A stretch of DNA of 64,000 nucleotides from DATKYQ01 sp035528415. Its GTDB lineage: Bacteria > Myxococcota > B64-G9. Below are positions 7,732-15,474 of this stretch, one piece after another. The stretch covers positions 1-64,000 of the forward strand of contig DATKYQ010000030.1 in the NCBI GenBank assembly GCA_035528415.1, read 5' to 3'. The position numbers were made by a program, and so were the translations under genes. The stretch's first letter is position 1, and every line of letters starts with the position of its first letter. Below the pieces are notes generated by a model, which was given only the letters and a program-made list of their open reading frames with translations, was not told the origin of the DNA and made no database searches.

Positions 7732-7761
7732 TTGACAAGCCAACCGTGATCGTCATAGTGT
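7732..7761 (+). promoter_or_regulatory. sigma70-like promoter of the 100-aa basic protein gene
   Basis: A perfect TTGACA (7732-7737) is followed at 18 nt by TAGTGT (7756-7761). The predicted start is near 7768, about 37 nt before the ATG at 7805. Confidence 0.45.
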
Positions 7762-7804
7762 CGGGCGTTTTTCAACGTCGATTATTTCGCGAGAGAGGTC
7801 ACCC

Positions 7805-8107
7805 ATGAAGGGCAGGAAACTGGAAGCGCGGGGAAACCGACTGAACCTGGTGAAGGCCCAGGCTGAGGCCCGCAAGAAGGTGCTGAAGGAGAAAGGACTG
7901 GATGAGGAGTTCATCAAGAAGGATTCGATGATGCGTCACCTTCTGGCCGAGGCTCGGAAGGTCAAGCGATCCATCGAATCCCGCCAGAGGGAGCCGCTCA
8001 AGGTCGAGCAGGTTAAAAAGCCCGCTAAAGAGGCTGCCCGGCCCAAGGCCCCGAAGCCACCCAGGGAAAAGAAGCCCAAGAAGGAAGAAGAAGCCCCGCC
8101 GGGTTGA
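7805..8107 (+). CDS. hypothetical Lys-rich 100-aa protein
   Basis: A 100-residue, very basic protein. The first 60 residues read as one or two amphipathic helices (RLNLVKAQAEARKKVLKEKG); the remainder is Lys/Pro/Glu-rich and disordered (KPPREKKPKKEEEAPPG). A GAGAGAGGT site precedes the ATG and a TTGACA promoter lies upstream, so it is probably expressed. I do not recognise the family; a nucleic-acid-binding or histone-like role would fit the composition but is inference. It is the last gene before repeat copy B. Confidence 0.6.
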   Translation: MKGRKLEARGNRLNLVKAQAEARKKVLKEKGLDEEFIKKDSMMRHLLAEARKVKRSIESRQREPLKVEQVKKPAKEAARPKAPKPPREKKPKKEEEAPPG

Positions 8108-8155
8108 CCACATGCTGCGGCCCAATCCGCTGACGACCGCTCCATCTTGGCGCAA

Positions 8156-8250
8156 CATCTCCATGATCGCGGTTCGATAATCGTCTATCTTGGGGAGTTT
8201 CGAAGCCCACATAGTTGATGATGTGGGTTTTTTTCTGGAGTTCGGTCAAC
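8156..8250. repeat. imperfect direct repeat, copy B (partner at 371-477)
   Basis: Bases 8156-8185 match 371-400 with one mismatch. The copy continues with GGGGAGT, a hairpin and GAGTTCG followed by TCA, in the same order as copy A. The hairpin stem differs in sequence but is kept as a structure, which suggests that structure rather than sequence is under selection there. Confidence 0.7.
8206..8234 (+). terminator. intrinsic terminator within repeat B
   Basis: CCCACAT (8206-8212) pairs with ATGTGGG (8221-8227) around an 8-nt loop, followed by seven T residues. It is about 100 bp downstream of the 100-aa protein gene and would terminate it. Confidence 0.75.
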
Positions 8251-8291
8251 ACAAGGAGAGAGGCCAGGGTGTACTGGCGAATGCGAGTTCT

Positions 8292-8460
8292 AACATACAG
8301 GTCGAGTCGTTTGACGTCATCTGGTCCGAAGGAGCCATTTTCATCTCCAGAGTGAATTCGTGCTGCCCGAGGTGGGATGGTGGGAGAACTACTATGTCCC
8401 CCTCGGTCAGCGCCTCAGGAGCTTCAGGGAGATACACGCCGGGAACCCCGATGCCGAGCC
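8292..8460 (+). pseudogene. remnant of a class I SAM-dependent methyltransferase
   Basis: Two fragments typical of one methyltransferase family lie side by side in different frames. The first, about 8292-8345, is VESFDVIWSEGAIF, which is the post-SAM-site segment. The second, from about 8340, is FVLPEVGWWENYYVPLGQRL, which lies near the C-terminus of such proteins. Several dozen residues between them are missing, so the gene has an internal deletion with a frame change and no intact N-terminus. The rest of 8108-8587 holds repeat copy B and nothing else I can name. Confidence 0.6.
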
Positions 8461-8587
8461 TCCAGGCACTTTCCTGAGGCAGCCTGTGTTCCTCCGCTCG
8501 GCCAGAGCGGCCAGACTCTCCTCCCAGCAGGCGGACAGCGCGAGGAGCGGCGAGATCCAGATTTTAGAGCGGATCGCCACTCCGGTG

Positions 8588-9694
8588 CTATCTGCTCCGG
8601 AGGGTTACCTTCACGATCTCACCTCGATGCCACAAGCGCATGCGCGGGCCCCAGGTACCGGTTCCACGACTCACGATCACCGGCATGCCTTCGATCTCGT
8701 AGCGGCCCGCGAGAAGCGGATAGACCGCCTTGACCAGGTAGCCAACCGGCCATATCTGCCCGCTGTGGGTGTGGCCCGAGAGCATCAGCCCCACGCCGGC
8801 CCGAGCAGCCCTCTCTGCCTGCCAGGGTGTGTGTGACAGCAAAATCGTAGCCCCGGGCGGTCGTTTCGAGAGCGCGATAGCGAGGGGATCGCCATTGAGG
8901 TTTCGACGCTTGTGGTTGGTCAGATCGTCCACTCCGGCAAGCACCAACCCAGGCACTGGCTCGACCCACCCGTTGGCGAGACGGCGAAATCCGCCTCGCT
9001 CCAGCGGCGAGCCGTCGGGGTTGCCATTCTCACCGTGTCCATGAGACTCATGATTTCCGTCTACGTACCATTTGCCCAGCGGCGCGGTCAGCCGACGCAA
9101 GGCCGGAATATCTTGCGGCGATTTTCCGTGGCCCTCGAACATGTCTCCGAGAAAGACAACGAGATCCGGTCGCAGCGCCTGCACCTCCGTCAGCCGCTCT
9201 GCAAACCACTGCTCGCCGAGCTGGGAACCGATGTGGGCATCCGACAACGCAACCAGAACTCGTCCGTCGAGCGCCGCAGGCAGGCCGGAAAGCGTCACGT
9301 CGTAGGAAGACACGGCGGGCGCTCGAAGACCTTGTACCAGCGCAAAAAGGGAAAGGCACCCGCCCGCCACGATTGCCCAGCCACGCAACGTCGGCGCCCA
9401 TCTCGAACACACCCGACCGAAGGCTGTTCCAAGGTCGACGACGAACAGTACGACCGAGGTGAGAAACACGGTGCCAAGCAGGGTCATGCCGACGAACTCG
9501 AGCGTCGCGGCTAGGGGTCCGGTTCCGTCATGCCCGATGAACCGTCCAAAGACGAAGGTCATCCAAAGACCGGCGCCCAAGACGAGGAACCATTTGCGCG
9601 AAAACCTTCGCGAGAACGGTGGGGCCGAGGTCGCGCGCCATAGGACATAAGCAAGCAGCGCCGTGTACGCGACGGTCAGGACGGTGCCGAACAT
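8588..9694 (-). CDS. membrane-anchored calcineurin-like metallophosphoesterase
   Basis: A 368-residue protein with about four hydrophobic N-terminal helices (residues 1-125) followed by a YkuE/YaeI-type metallophosphoesterase domain. All metal-binding motifs are present: SDAHIG, GDMFEGHG, DGNHESHG, LLSHTP and SGHTHSGQIWP. Family members cleave phosphoesters, and some (LpxG, YaeI relatives) act on lipid A precursors at the membrane. There is no co-directional neighbour in close contact, so the substrate cannot be inferred. Length is typical for the membrane-anchored form. Confidence 0.93.
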   Translation of the reverse strand: MFGTVLTVAYTALLAYVLWRATSAPPFSRRFSRKWFLVLGAGLWMTFVFGRFIGHDGTGPLAATLEFVGMTLLGTVFLTSVVLFVVDLGTAFGRVCSRWAPTLRGWAIVAGGCLSLFALVQGLRAPAVSSYDVTLSGLPAALDGRVLVALSDAHIGSQLGEQWFAERLTEVQALRPDLVVFLGDMFEGHGKSPQDIPALRRLTAPLGKWYVDGNHESHGHGENGNPDGSPLERGGFRRLANGWVEPVPGLVLAGVDDLTNHKRRNLNGDPLAIALSKRPPGATILLSHTPWQAERAARAGVGLMLSGHTHSGQIWPVGYLVKAVYPLLAGRYEIEGMPVIVSRGTGTWGPRMRLWHRGEIVKVTLRSR

Positions 9695-9802
9695 GCCGTC
9701 CCTTCCGAATACGATCTCGTCATTTTGACAAGCTCAGCCACGAATCTAGTGTCCCTCAAGCGTCGTCGTCATCGGTCGGAAGATCCCATACCAGGATTCG
9801 AT

Positions 9803-10486
9803 TCATGATGGCTTTCCCTTCCTGCTGTCCGAGCATGTCAGATACGCCTCCAGCATCGTTACCAGCTCCTTGATGAAATCATTCTGCTCGATGAGCTGCT
9901 CGTCGGGATGAGCCGCGAACCGGTGGGTCAGGCTCTCCACGGTGTGTATGACGAAGTAGCCCGACCGATTCAGATCGTCACGGCCAACTTCCGGATAAAG
10001 CTGCAGCAGGCCGGCCATGGTTTCTATCGCTTCACGTTCCGCACCCAGCAGCACCTCGTGCAGCCTGTCGGGCAGCGGTGTCTCTTCGAGGAGCATGTGC
10101 TGCAATCGCGGCTTGTCCTCGTGCACCGCCATGATCCCACGAACATAGTCCAGCAGGGCGGAGCGGAGCCCGTGCCGTTTGGAGACCATGTGGCCGACCC
10201 ATTCATGCAACTTGCGGGTCGTCTCATTGATGTGCCCTTCGAGCAGCGCGACGGCCACCGCCGCCTTGCTCGGAAAGTACTGGTAGAGCGTGCCGACTGA
10301 GACGCCGGCGCGCTCGGCAATCCGGTTCGTGGTCCCGGCAGCATACCCAAAGACCTCGAAAACCTGAGCGGCCGCGGTGAGGATCTGCTCCACGGTGACC
10401 TTGGAGCGGCGCTGAACCGGCTTCTTTCTAGGCTCAAGGCGCCCCCGGGCCTTTCGTTTGGACCCGCCTGTAATGCGAGTAGACAC
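9803..10486 (-). CDS. TetR-family transcriptional repressor
   Basis: A 227-residue regulator. Residues about 30-80 form the TetR helix-turn-helix (TNRIAERAGVSVGTLYQYFP); the rest is a helical ligand and dimer domain. The N-terminal 25 residues are Arg/Lys-rich. It starts with GTG at 10486 and is divergent from the P-type ATPase gene with 93 bp between them. Two inverted repeats lie in that gap, one overlapping the ATPase -10 box, which is the normal layout for a repressor of the adjacent transporter and of itself. The inducer is unknown. Confidence 0.92.
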   Translation of the reverse strand: MSTRITGGSKRKARGRLEPRKKPVQRRSKVTVEQILTAAAQVFEVFGYAAGTTNRIAERAGVSVGTLYQYFPSKAAVAVALLEGHINETTRKLHEWVGHMVSKRHGLRSALLDYVRGIMAVHEDKPRLQHMLLEETPLPDRLHEVLLGAEREAIETMAGLLQLYPEVGRDDLNRSGYFVIHTVESLTHRFAAHPDEQLIEQNDFIKELVTMLEAYLTCSDSRKGKPS

Positions 10487-10496
10487 AACCTGAAGG

Positions 10497-10513
10497 ATTG
10501 CTCATAATGCAAT
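10497..10513. promoter_or_regulatory. inverted repeat near the TetR gene start
   Basis: ATTGC-N7-GCAAT is a perfect inverted repeat 10 bp upstream of the TetR start codon, placed where an autoregulatory operator would be. Confidence 0.45.
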
Positions 10514-10547
10514 TGTTGTCAATCGGCACGTAATTACAATGAGTAAT
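10513..10547 (+). promoter_or_regulatory. ATPase promoter with overlapping TetR operator
   Basis: TTGTTG (10513-10518) and TACAAT (10535-10540) are spaced by 16 nt. The inverted repeat ATTAC-AATGA-GTAAT (10533-10547) covers the -10 box, so a bound TetR dimer would block RNA polymerase. The ATPase ATG follows at 10580 with AGGTGAGG as ribosome-binding site. Confidence 0.5.
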
Positions 10548-10579
10548 GCCGTCTGAAGGTAGATCAAGGTGAGGCGCAG

Positions 10580-13174
10580 ATGAGCGGCGAAGAGAACAAA
10601 GGAAAGACTCAGTTGAAAACCACCCTCGACCTGCAAGGGATGGACGGACTGACCGAAGCCGAGGCCCGACAGCGCCTGGACACCGAGGGGCCAAACGAGC
10701 TGCCGAGCGAAAAGCCGAGGGGCATACTGGCCATTGCGTTCGAGGTGGCGCGGGAGCCTATGTTCCTGATGCTCGTCGCCGCCGGCAGCCTCTACCTCTT
10801 CATGGGCGAGCCGGCAGACGCCGCGATGCTGCTTGGCTTTGTGGTCGTTGTCATGGCCATTACCATCATCCAGGAGCGCCGGACCGAGCGGGCCCTCGAC
10901 GCGCTACGCGATCTCTCAAGCCCTCGAGCGCTCGTTATCCGCGACGGCGTGCATCGCCGCATCCCAGGGCGCCAGGCGGTGCCCGGAGACCTCGTCGTCC
11001 TCTCCGAGGGTGACCGCGTCCCTGCGGACGGCATCCTGCGTCGGGGCATCAACCTCGCGGCCGACGAATCGCTGCTCACCGGCGAGTCGGTGCCAGTGAG
11101 GAAGGCGCCGTCCCAAGATGCGGAGGCCATGGACAAGGCCGGTGGCGACGATCTGCCCTCGGTCTTCTCTGGGACCCTGGTCACGGCGGGCCAAGGCATC
11201 GCCGAAATCGTAGCCACCGGTATGCGCTCGGAGCTCGGCAAGATCGGAAAAGCGCTGCAGAAAGTCGAACCGGAGGCGACCCTGCTGCAAAAGGAGACCG
11301 GGCGCCTGGTACGCACCTTCGCCAGCGTCGCGCTGTTTGCCTGCGCCTTCGTCGTGATCAGCTTTGCGCTGCTACGGGGCGGTGGAGCGGATGTCTGGAA
11401 GCAGGGCTTCCTCGCCGGGATCGCGATGGCCATGGCCACGTTGCCCGAGGAGTTCCCCGTCGTGTTGACGGTCTTCCTTGCGCTCGGTGCCTGGAGGATC
11501 TCTCGCAACAACGTGCTCACTAGGCGGATGCCTGCAGTGGAGACCCTCGGGGCCGCCACCGTCCTGTGCGTCGATAAAACGGGCACGCTGACGCAGAACC
11601 GCATGACGTTGCGCAGGCTCTCGATAGCGGACAACTCGGTCGACCTCGTAACTCTTCAGGGCGAACTCCCCAAAGCGCTGCATAACCTCTTGGAAAACGC
11701 CATCTTGGCCAGCAAACGTGACCCCTTCGACCCCATGGAGAGGGCGCTGCACGAAGCCGGGGATCGACTGATCAAGGACACTGAGCACCTGCACCCTGCC
11801 TGGTTCTTGGCCAAGGAATATCCCCTCACTCCCGATCTTCTTGCGGTCAGCCATGCGTGGCGCACCGGAATCGATGACGAGGTGGTGGTGTCGGCCAAGG
11901 GTGCTCCCGAGGCCATCGCCGATCTCTGCCATCTGGGTGAAGAGAAACAGAAAAGACTGAATCGGGAGGTCGCCGCCTTGGCCTCCCAAGGGTTTCGAGT
12001 TCTCGGTGTCGCCCGCGGCGTCACGCGCAAAGAGCAGCTTCCCGAAAAGCACCACGACCTCAAGCTCGAGTTGGTTGGACTCCTGGGGCTCGAAGACCCG
12101 CTGCGCTCAACCGTGCCGGCCGCCGTGGCCGAGTGTCGCACCGCCGGGGTGCGAGTGGTGATGATTACCGGCGACTATCCAGCTACGGCCCAGAGCATCG
12201 CGCGGCAAGCGGGGCTAGCGAACTGTGACGAGGTGATCACCGGTCCGGAGCTAGACACCATATCGGAAGAGGATCTGGCGCCGCGTGTCCGAACCGTCCA
12301 GGTCTTCGCGCGGGTCGTACCAGAGCAGAAGCTGAGAATAGTCAACGCCATGAAGGCAGCCGGGGAAATCGTGGCCATGACCGGCGACGGGGTCAACGAC
12401 GCTCCCGCACTCAAGAGCGCGCATATCGGTATCGCCATGGGGGGACGCGGAACAGACGTCGCCCGCGAGTCGGCATCGCTGGTCCTGCTCGACGACGACT
12501 TCTCGTCCATCGTCGCCGCGATCCGTCTGGGTCGCCGCATCTTCGACAACATCAAGAAGGCGATTGCCTTCATCCTGGCCGTGCACGTCCCGATTGCCGG
12601 TTTGTCGATGATCCCGGTCTTCTTCGCCGACTGGCCACTCTTGCTCTTGCCGGTGCACATCGTGTTCCTGGAGCTGATTATCGATCCTTCATGCTCGCTC
12701 ATCTTCGAGGCAGAGGACGCGGAGGCCGGCGTCATGCAGCGCCCCCCCAGGAGCCCGGACGAGCGGCTTTTCTCGATGAAGACCATCAGCGTCGCCCTGA
12801 TGCAGGGGCTCAGCGTGCTAGCCGTCTGTCTGGGCGTGTTTCTCCTCTCCCGCGCTGATCACTCTCCCGAGGCGGCGCGCGCGTTGACCTTTGCGACCCT
12901 CGTCGTGGCCTTCGTCGTCATCATCCTCGTCAACCGCTCCTGGACCAGATCGGCGCTGGCCATGATGCGAGTCCCCAACGTTGCGCTGCGCTGGGTCGTG
13001 CTCGGAACCTGCATCTTGCTCGCCGTCGTGCTTCTGGTTCCCTTTGCCCAGCGCCTGTTTCATTTTGCCCCTCTTCATCCCAAGGACCTCGTCCTCAGCC
13101 TTGGCGCCGGGTTGACCTGCGTCCTGTGGTTCGAGCTGCTGAAGCTGCGAAAGAGACCTGCGGTGGAGGGGTGA
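10580..13174 (+). CDS. P-type cation-transporting ATPase (P2 type)
   Basis: An 864-residue inner-membrane ion pump. An N-terminal cation-ATPase domain (ALTEAEARQRL-like, residues about 15-60) is followed by two helices, an actuator domain with LLTGESVPV (near 175), helices 3-4, phosphorylation site DKTGTLTQ (Asp near 332), nucleotide-binding domain, MTGDGVNDAPALK (near 605) and six C-terminal helices. The architecture is that of Ca2+/cation P2 pumps. The helix-4 motif is PEEFPVVL, not the PEGLP of Ca2+ pumps, so the ion cannot be assigned. It is divergent from a TetR gene that probably represses it. Confidence 0.93.
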   Translation: MSGEENKGKTQLKTTLDLQGMDGLTEAEARQRLDTEGPNELPSEKPRGILAIAFEVAREPMFLMLVAAGSLYLFMGEPADAAMLLGFVVVVMAITIIQERRTERALDALRDLSSPRALVIRDGVHRRIPGRQAVPGDLVVLSEGDRVPADGILRRGINLAADESLLTGESVPVRKAPSQDAEAMDKAGGDDLPSVFSGTLVTAGQGIAEIVATGMRSELGKIGKALQKVEPEATLLQKETGRLVRTFASVALFACAFVVISFALLRGGGADVWKQGFLAGIAMAMATLPEEFPVVLTVFLALGAWRISRNNVLTRRMPAVETLGAATVLCVDKTGTLTQNRMTLRRLSIADNSVDLVTLQGELPKALHNLLENAILASKRDPFDPMERALHEAGDRLIKDTEHLHPAWFLAKEYPLTPDLLAVSHAWRTGIDDEVVVSAKGAPEAIADLCHLGEEKQKRLNREVAALASQGFRVLGVARGVTRKEQLPEKHHDLKLELVGLLGLEDPLRSTVPAAVAECRTAGVRVVMITGDYPATAQSIARQAGLANCDEVITGPELDTISEEDLAPRVRTVQVFARVVPEQKLRIVNAMKAAGEIVAMTGDGVNDAPALKSAHIGIAMGGRGTDVARESASLVLLDDDFSSIVAAIRLGRRIFDNIKKAIAFILAVHVPIAGLSMIPVFFADWPLLLLPVHIVFLELIIDPSCSLIFEAEDAEAGVMQRPPRSPDERLFSMKTISVALMQGLSVLAVCLGVFLLSRADHSPEAARALTFATLVVAFVVIILVNRSWTRSALAMMRVPNVALRWVVLGTCILLAVVLLVPFAQRLFHFAPLHPKDLVLSLGAGLTCVLWFELLKLRKRPAVEG

Positions 13175-13176
13175 TC

Positions 13177-13419
13177 ATGAAGATGAACAACCGCTGGAAT
13201 CGTTTTGTGTACCGAATCCTCAGTGTCGTTCCCGACCCCGCGCTGTGCTTGAACGAAGCTCTGCGCGTGCTCAGGACCAATGGCCGGATCGTGGTGTTCG
13301 ACAAGTTCCTGCCCGACAACAGCACACCGTCGTTGGGCCGGAGACTGGCGAACATCTTCTCGACGATCTTCGGCACCAACATCAACCGTCGGTTGGGCGA
13401 TATCGTCTCGGGCCTTTAG
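13177..13419 (+). pseudogene. C-terminal fragment of a UbiE/COQ5-type methyltransferase
   Basis: An 80-residue reading frame matches only the post-SAM half of class I methyltransferases (VVPDPALCLNEALRVLR then GRIVVFDKFLPD and FGTNINRRLGDI). The SAM-binding N-terminal half is absent. An ATG with a weak ribosome-binding site lies 3 nt after the ATPase stop, so a short peptide could be made, but it could not be a working methyltransferase. This is the second methyltransferase remnant of the accessory stretch; the two belong to different families. Confidence 0.65.
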
Positions 13420-13451
13420 TGCGAAGTCGCGCTCGACGTCGTCTTTATTTC

Positions 13452-13479
13452 TTGTTCTGTTCCTAGATCGGTATATATT
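13452..13479 (+). promoter_or_regulatory. sigma70-like promoter of the catalase gene
   Basis: TTGTTC (13452-13457) and TATATT (13474-13479) with 16 nt spacing lie about 50 nt upstream of the catalase ATG. No OxyR or PerR box was recognised. Confidence 0.45.
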
Positions 13480-13530
13480 CTGAGGGCATAAGCCCAAAAA
13501 CAAAACAGCGAAGAAAGAGGAGGGAAAGTC

Positions 13531-14988
13531 ATGACCAAGAAACTAACCAACAACGCCGGCGCACCCGTCGCCGACAATCAGAACGTGATGACCGCGGGGC
13601 CTCGCGGTCCGCAGCTTCTCCAGGATGTCTGGTTCCTGGAAAAGCTCGCTCACTTCGACCGTGAGGTGATTCCCGAGCGCCGTATGCACGCCAAGGGCTC
13701 CGGCGCCTATGGAACCTTCACGGTTACCCACGATATCAACAAGTACACCAAAGCAAAGATATTCTCCAAGGTCGGCAAGAAAACCGAGATGTTTGTCCGA
13801 TTCTCCACGGTGGCCGGCGAGCGCGGGGCGGCCGACGCCGAGCGCGATATCCGCGGCTTTGCCATGAAGTTCTACACCGAGGAAGGCAACTGGGACCTGG
13901 TGGGCAACAACACGCCGGTGTTCTTCTTGAAGGATCCGATGAAGTTCCCCGATCTCAACAAGGCCGTCAAGCGCGACCCCAAAACCAACCTGCGCAGCGC
14001 CCGCAACAACTGGGACTTCTGGACCAGCCTGCCCGAAGCCCTGCACCAGGTCACGATCACCATGAGCGAGCGTGGCATCCCGTATTCTTATCGCCACATG
14101 AACGGCTATGGCAGCCACACCTACAGCCTGATCAACGCCAGGGGCGAGCGATTCTGGGTCAAGTTCCACCTGAAGACCCAGCAGGGGATCAAGAACCTGA
14201 CCGACGAGGAAGCCGAGGCGATCGTCGCCAAGGACAGGGAGAGTCACCAGCGCGACCTGTTCGACAGCATCGAGAAGGGCGACTTCCCCAAGTGGAACGT
14301 AAAGATCCAGGTAGTGCCGGAAAAGGACGCCGCCAAGTTTCCCTTCAACCCCTTCGACCTGACCAAGGTCTGGCCGCACGGGGACTACCCGTTGATCGAC
14401 GTAGGGATCATGGAGCTGAACAAAAACCCCGAAAACTACTTCGCCGAGGTCGAACAAGCTGCGTTCAACCCGGCCAACATCGTGCCGGGTATCGGCTTCT
14501 CCCCGGACAAGATGCTGCAGGGCAGGCTCTTCTCCTATGGCGATGCCCAGCGTTATCGCCTGGGCGTCAACCATCACCTGATCCCGGTCAACCGCGCGCG
14601 CTGCCCGGTCAACAGCTACCACCGTGACGGCGCCATGCGAGTGGACGACAACTACGGCGGCACAATCGCCTACGAGCCCAACAGTTACGGTGAGTGGCAG
14701 GAGCAGCCCGACTTCCGCGAGCCGCCGCTCAAGCTCACCGGCCCTGCCGACCACTGGAGCCACCGCGAGGACAATGACGATTACTATTCCCAGCCCCGTG
14801 CGCTGTTTTTGGCCATGAGCCCCGGGCAGCAGAAAGCGCTGTTCGAGAACACCGCCCGGGCCATGGGGGATGCACCGAAGGAGATCAAGATCCGCCACAT
14901 CGGCAACTGCATGAAGGCCGACCCTGGCTACGGCGAGGGCGTGGCCAGCGCACTGGGCATTCCGATCAGCGAGGTGCCGAAGGCCTAG
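13531..14988 (+). CDS. katA: monofunctional haem catalase
   Basis: A 485-residue small-subunit (clade 3-like) catalase that dismutates H2O2. The distal His lies in RRMHAKGSGAYGTF (about 54), the distal Asn in WDLVGNNTPVFF (about 127), and the proximal haem-ligand Tyr in RLFSYGDAQRYRLG (about 337). The ATG has AGGAGGGAAA upstream. The length agrees with small-subunit catalases. The DUF188 gene starts 6 nt after its stop. The antisense frame of the gene is also long and open, but that is codon-bias shadow. Confidence 0.97.
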   Translation: MTKKLTNNAGAPVADNQNVMTAGPRGPQLLQDVWFLEKLAHFDREVIPERRMHAKGSGAYGTFTVTHDINKYTKAKIFSKVGKKTEMFVRFSTVAGERGAADAERDIRGFAMKFYTEEGNWDLVGNNTPVFFLKDPMKFPDLNKAVKRDPKTNLRSARNNWDFWTSLPEALHQVTITMSERGIPYSYRHMNGYGSHTYSLINARGERFWVKFHLKTQQGIKNLTDEEAEAIVAKDRESHQRDLFDSIEKGDFPKWNVKIQVVPEKDAAKFPFNPFDLTKVWPHGDYPLIDVGIMELNKNPENYFAEVEQAAFNPANIVPGIGFSPDKMLQGRLFSYGDAQRYRLGVNHHLIPVNRARCPVNSYHRDGAMRVDDNYGGTIAYEPNSYGEWQEQPDFREPPLKLTGPADHWSHREDNDDYYSQPRALFLAMSPGQQKALFENTARAMGDAPKEIKIRHIGNCMKADPGYGEGVASALGIPISEVPKA

Positions 14989-14993
14989 GTGCA

Positions 14994-15461
14994 ATGCTCG
15001 ATATTTACATAGATGCAGATGCCTGCCCCGTAAAGCAGGAAGTGTACAAGGTTGCCGATCGATGCGGCCTGCGCGTCATTGTCGTCAGCAACACACCCAT
15101 ATACGTTCCCACAGGACAGGCCGGGATCCGCAATATTGCGGTGGGTCCCGGTATCGATGCCGCCGACGACTGGATCGCCGAGAACATTTGCACCGGGGAC
15201 ATTTGTATCACGGCCGATATCCCCCTGGCCTCGCGCTGTCTCATAAAGGGAGCCTCGGCGCTCGGTCCACGCGGTAAACCGTTCTCCGAGGAATCCATTG
15301 GAGAAGCTCTGGCCACCCGTGAACTGATGTCCAGCCTGCGGGAATCCGGCCGGATCTCCGGCGGCCCGCCGCCCATGGCCGGGAAGGATCGCTCTCGATT
15401 TTTGGACGCCCTGGATCAGATCATCCAGAAAATCCTAATCCAGGTGCCACCCACTTCGTAA
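14994..15461 (+). CDS. YaiI/YqxD family (DUF188) protein
   Basis: A 155-residue cytosolic protein of the conserved YaiI/YqxD family, recognised by IYIDADACPVKQEVYKVA at the N-terminus, DICITADIPLASRCL in the middle and GGPPPMAGKDRSRFLDALD near the C-terminus. The conserved acidic residues suggest a PIN-like nuclease fold; the biochemical role is not settled. It starts 6 nt after the catalase stop and is probably co-transcribed. It converges with prfC, 14 bp apart, with no obvious terminator between them. Confidence 0.92.
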   Translation: MLDIYIDADACPVKQEVYKVADRCGLRVIVVSNTPIYVPTGQAGIRNIAVGPGIDAADDWIAENICTGDICITADIPLASRCLIKGASALGPRGKPFSEESIGEALATRELMSSLRESGRISGGPPPMAGKDRSRFLDALDQIIQKILIQVPPTS

Positions 15462-15474
15462 GGGGTGAGAACGG

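Noticed and set aside
371..8250. Repeats as integron attC sites
   Set aside because: The required core sites (GTTRRRY and RYYYAAC) are not found at the ends and no integron integrase is seen.
13543..14994. 483-codon minus-strand ORF opposite the catalase gene
   Set aside because: It is an antisense shadow caused by GC-rich third positions; the catalase frame has all active-site motifs.
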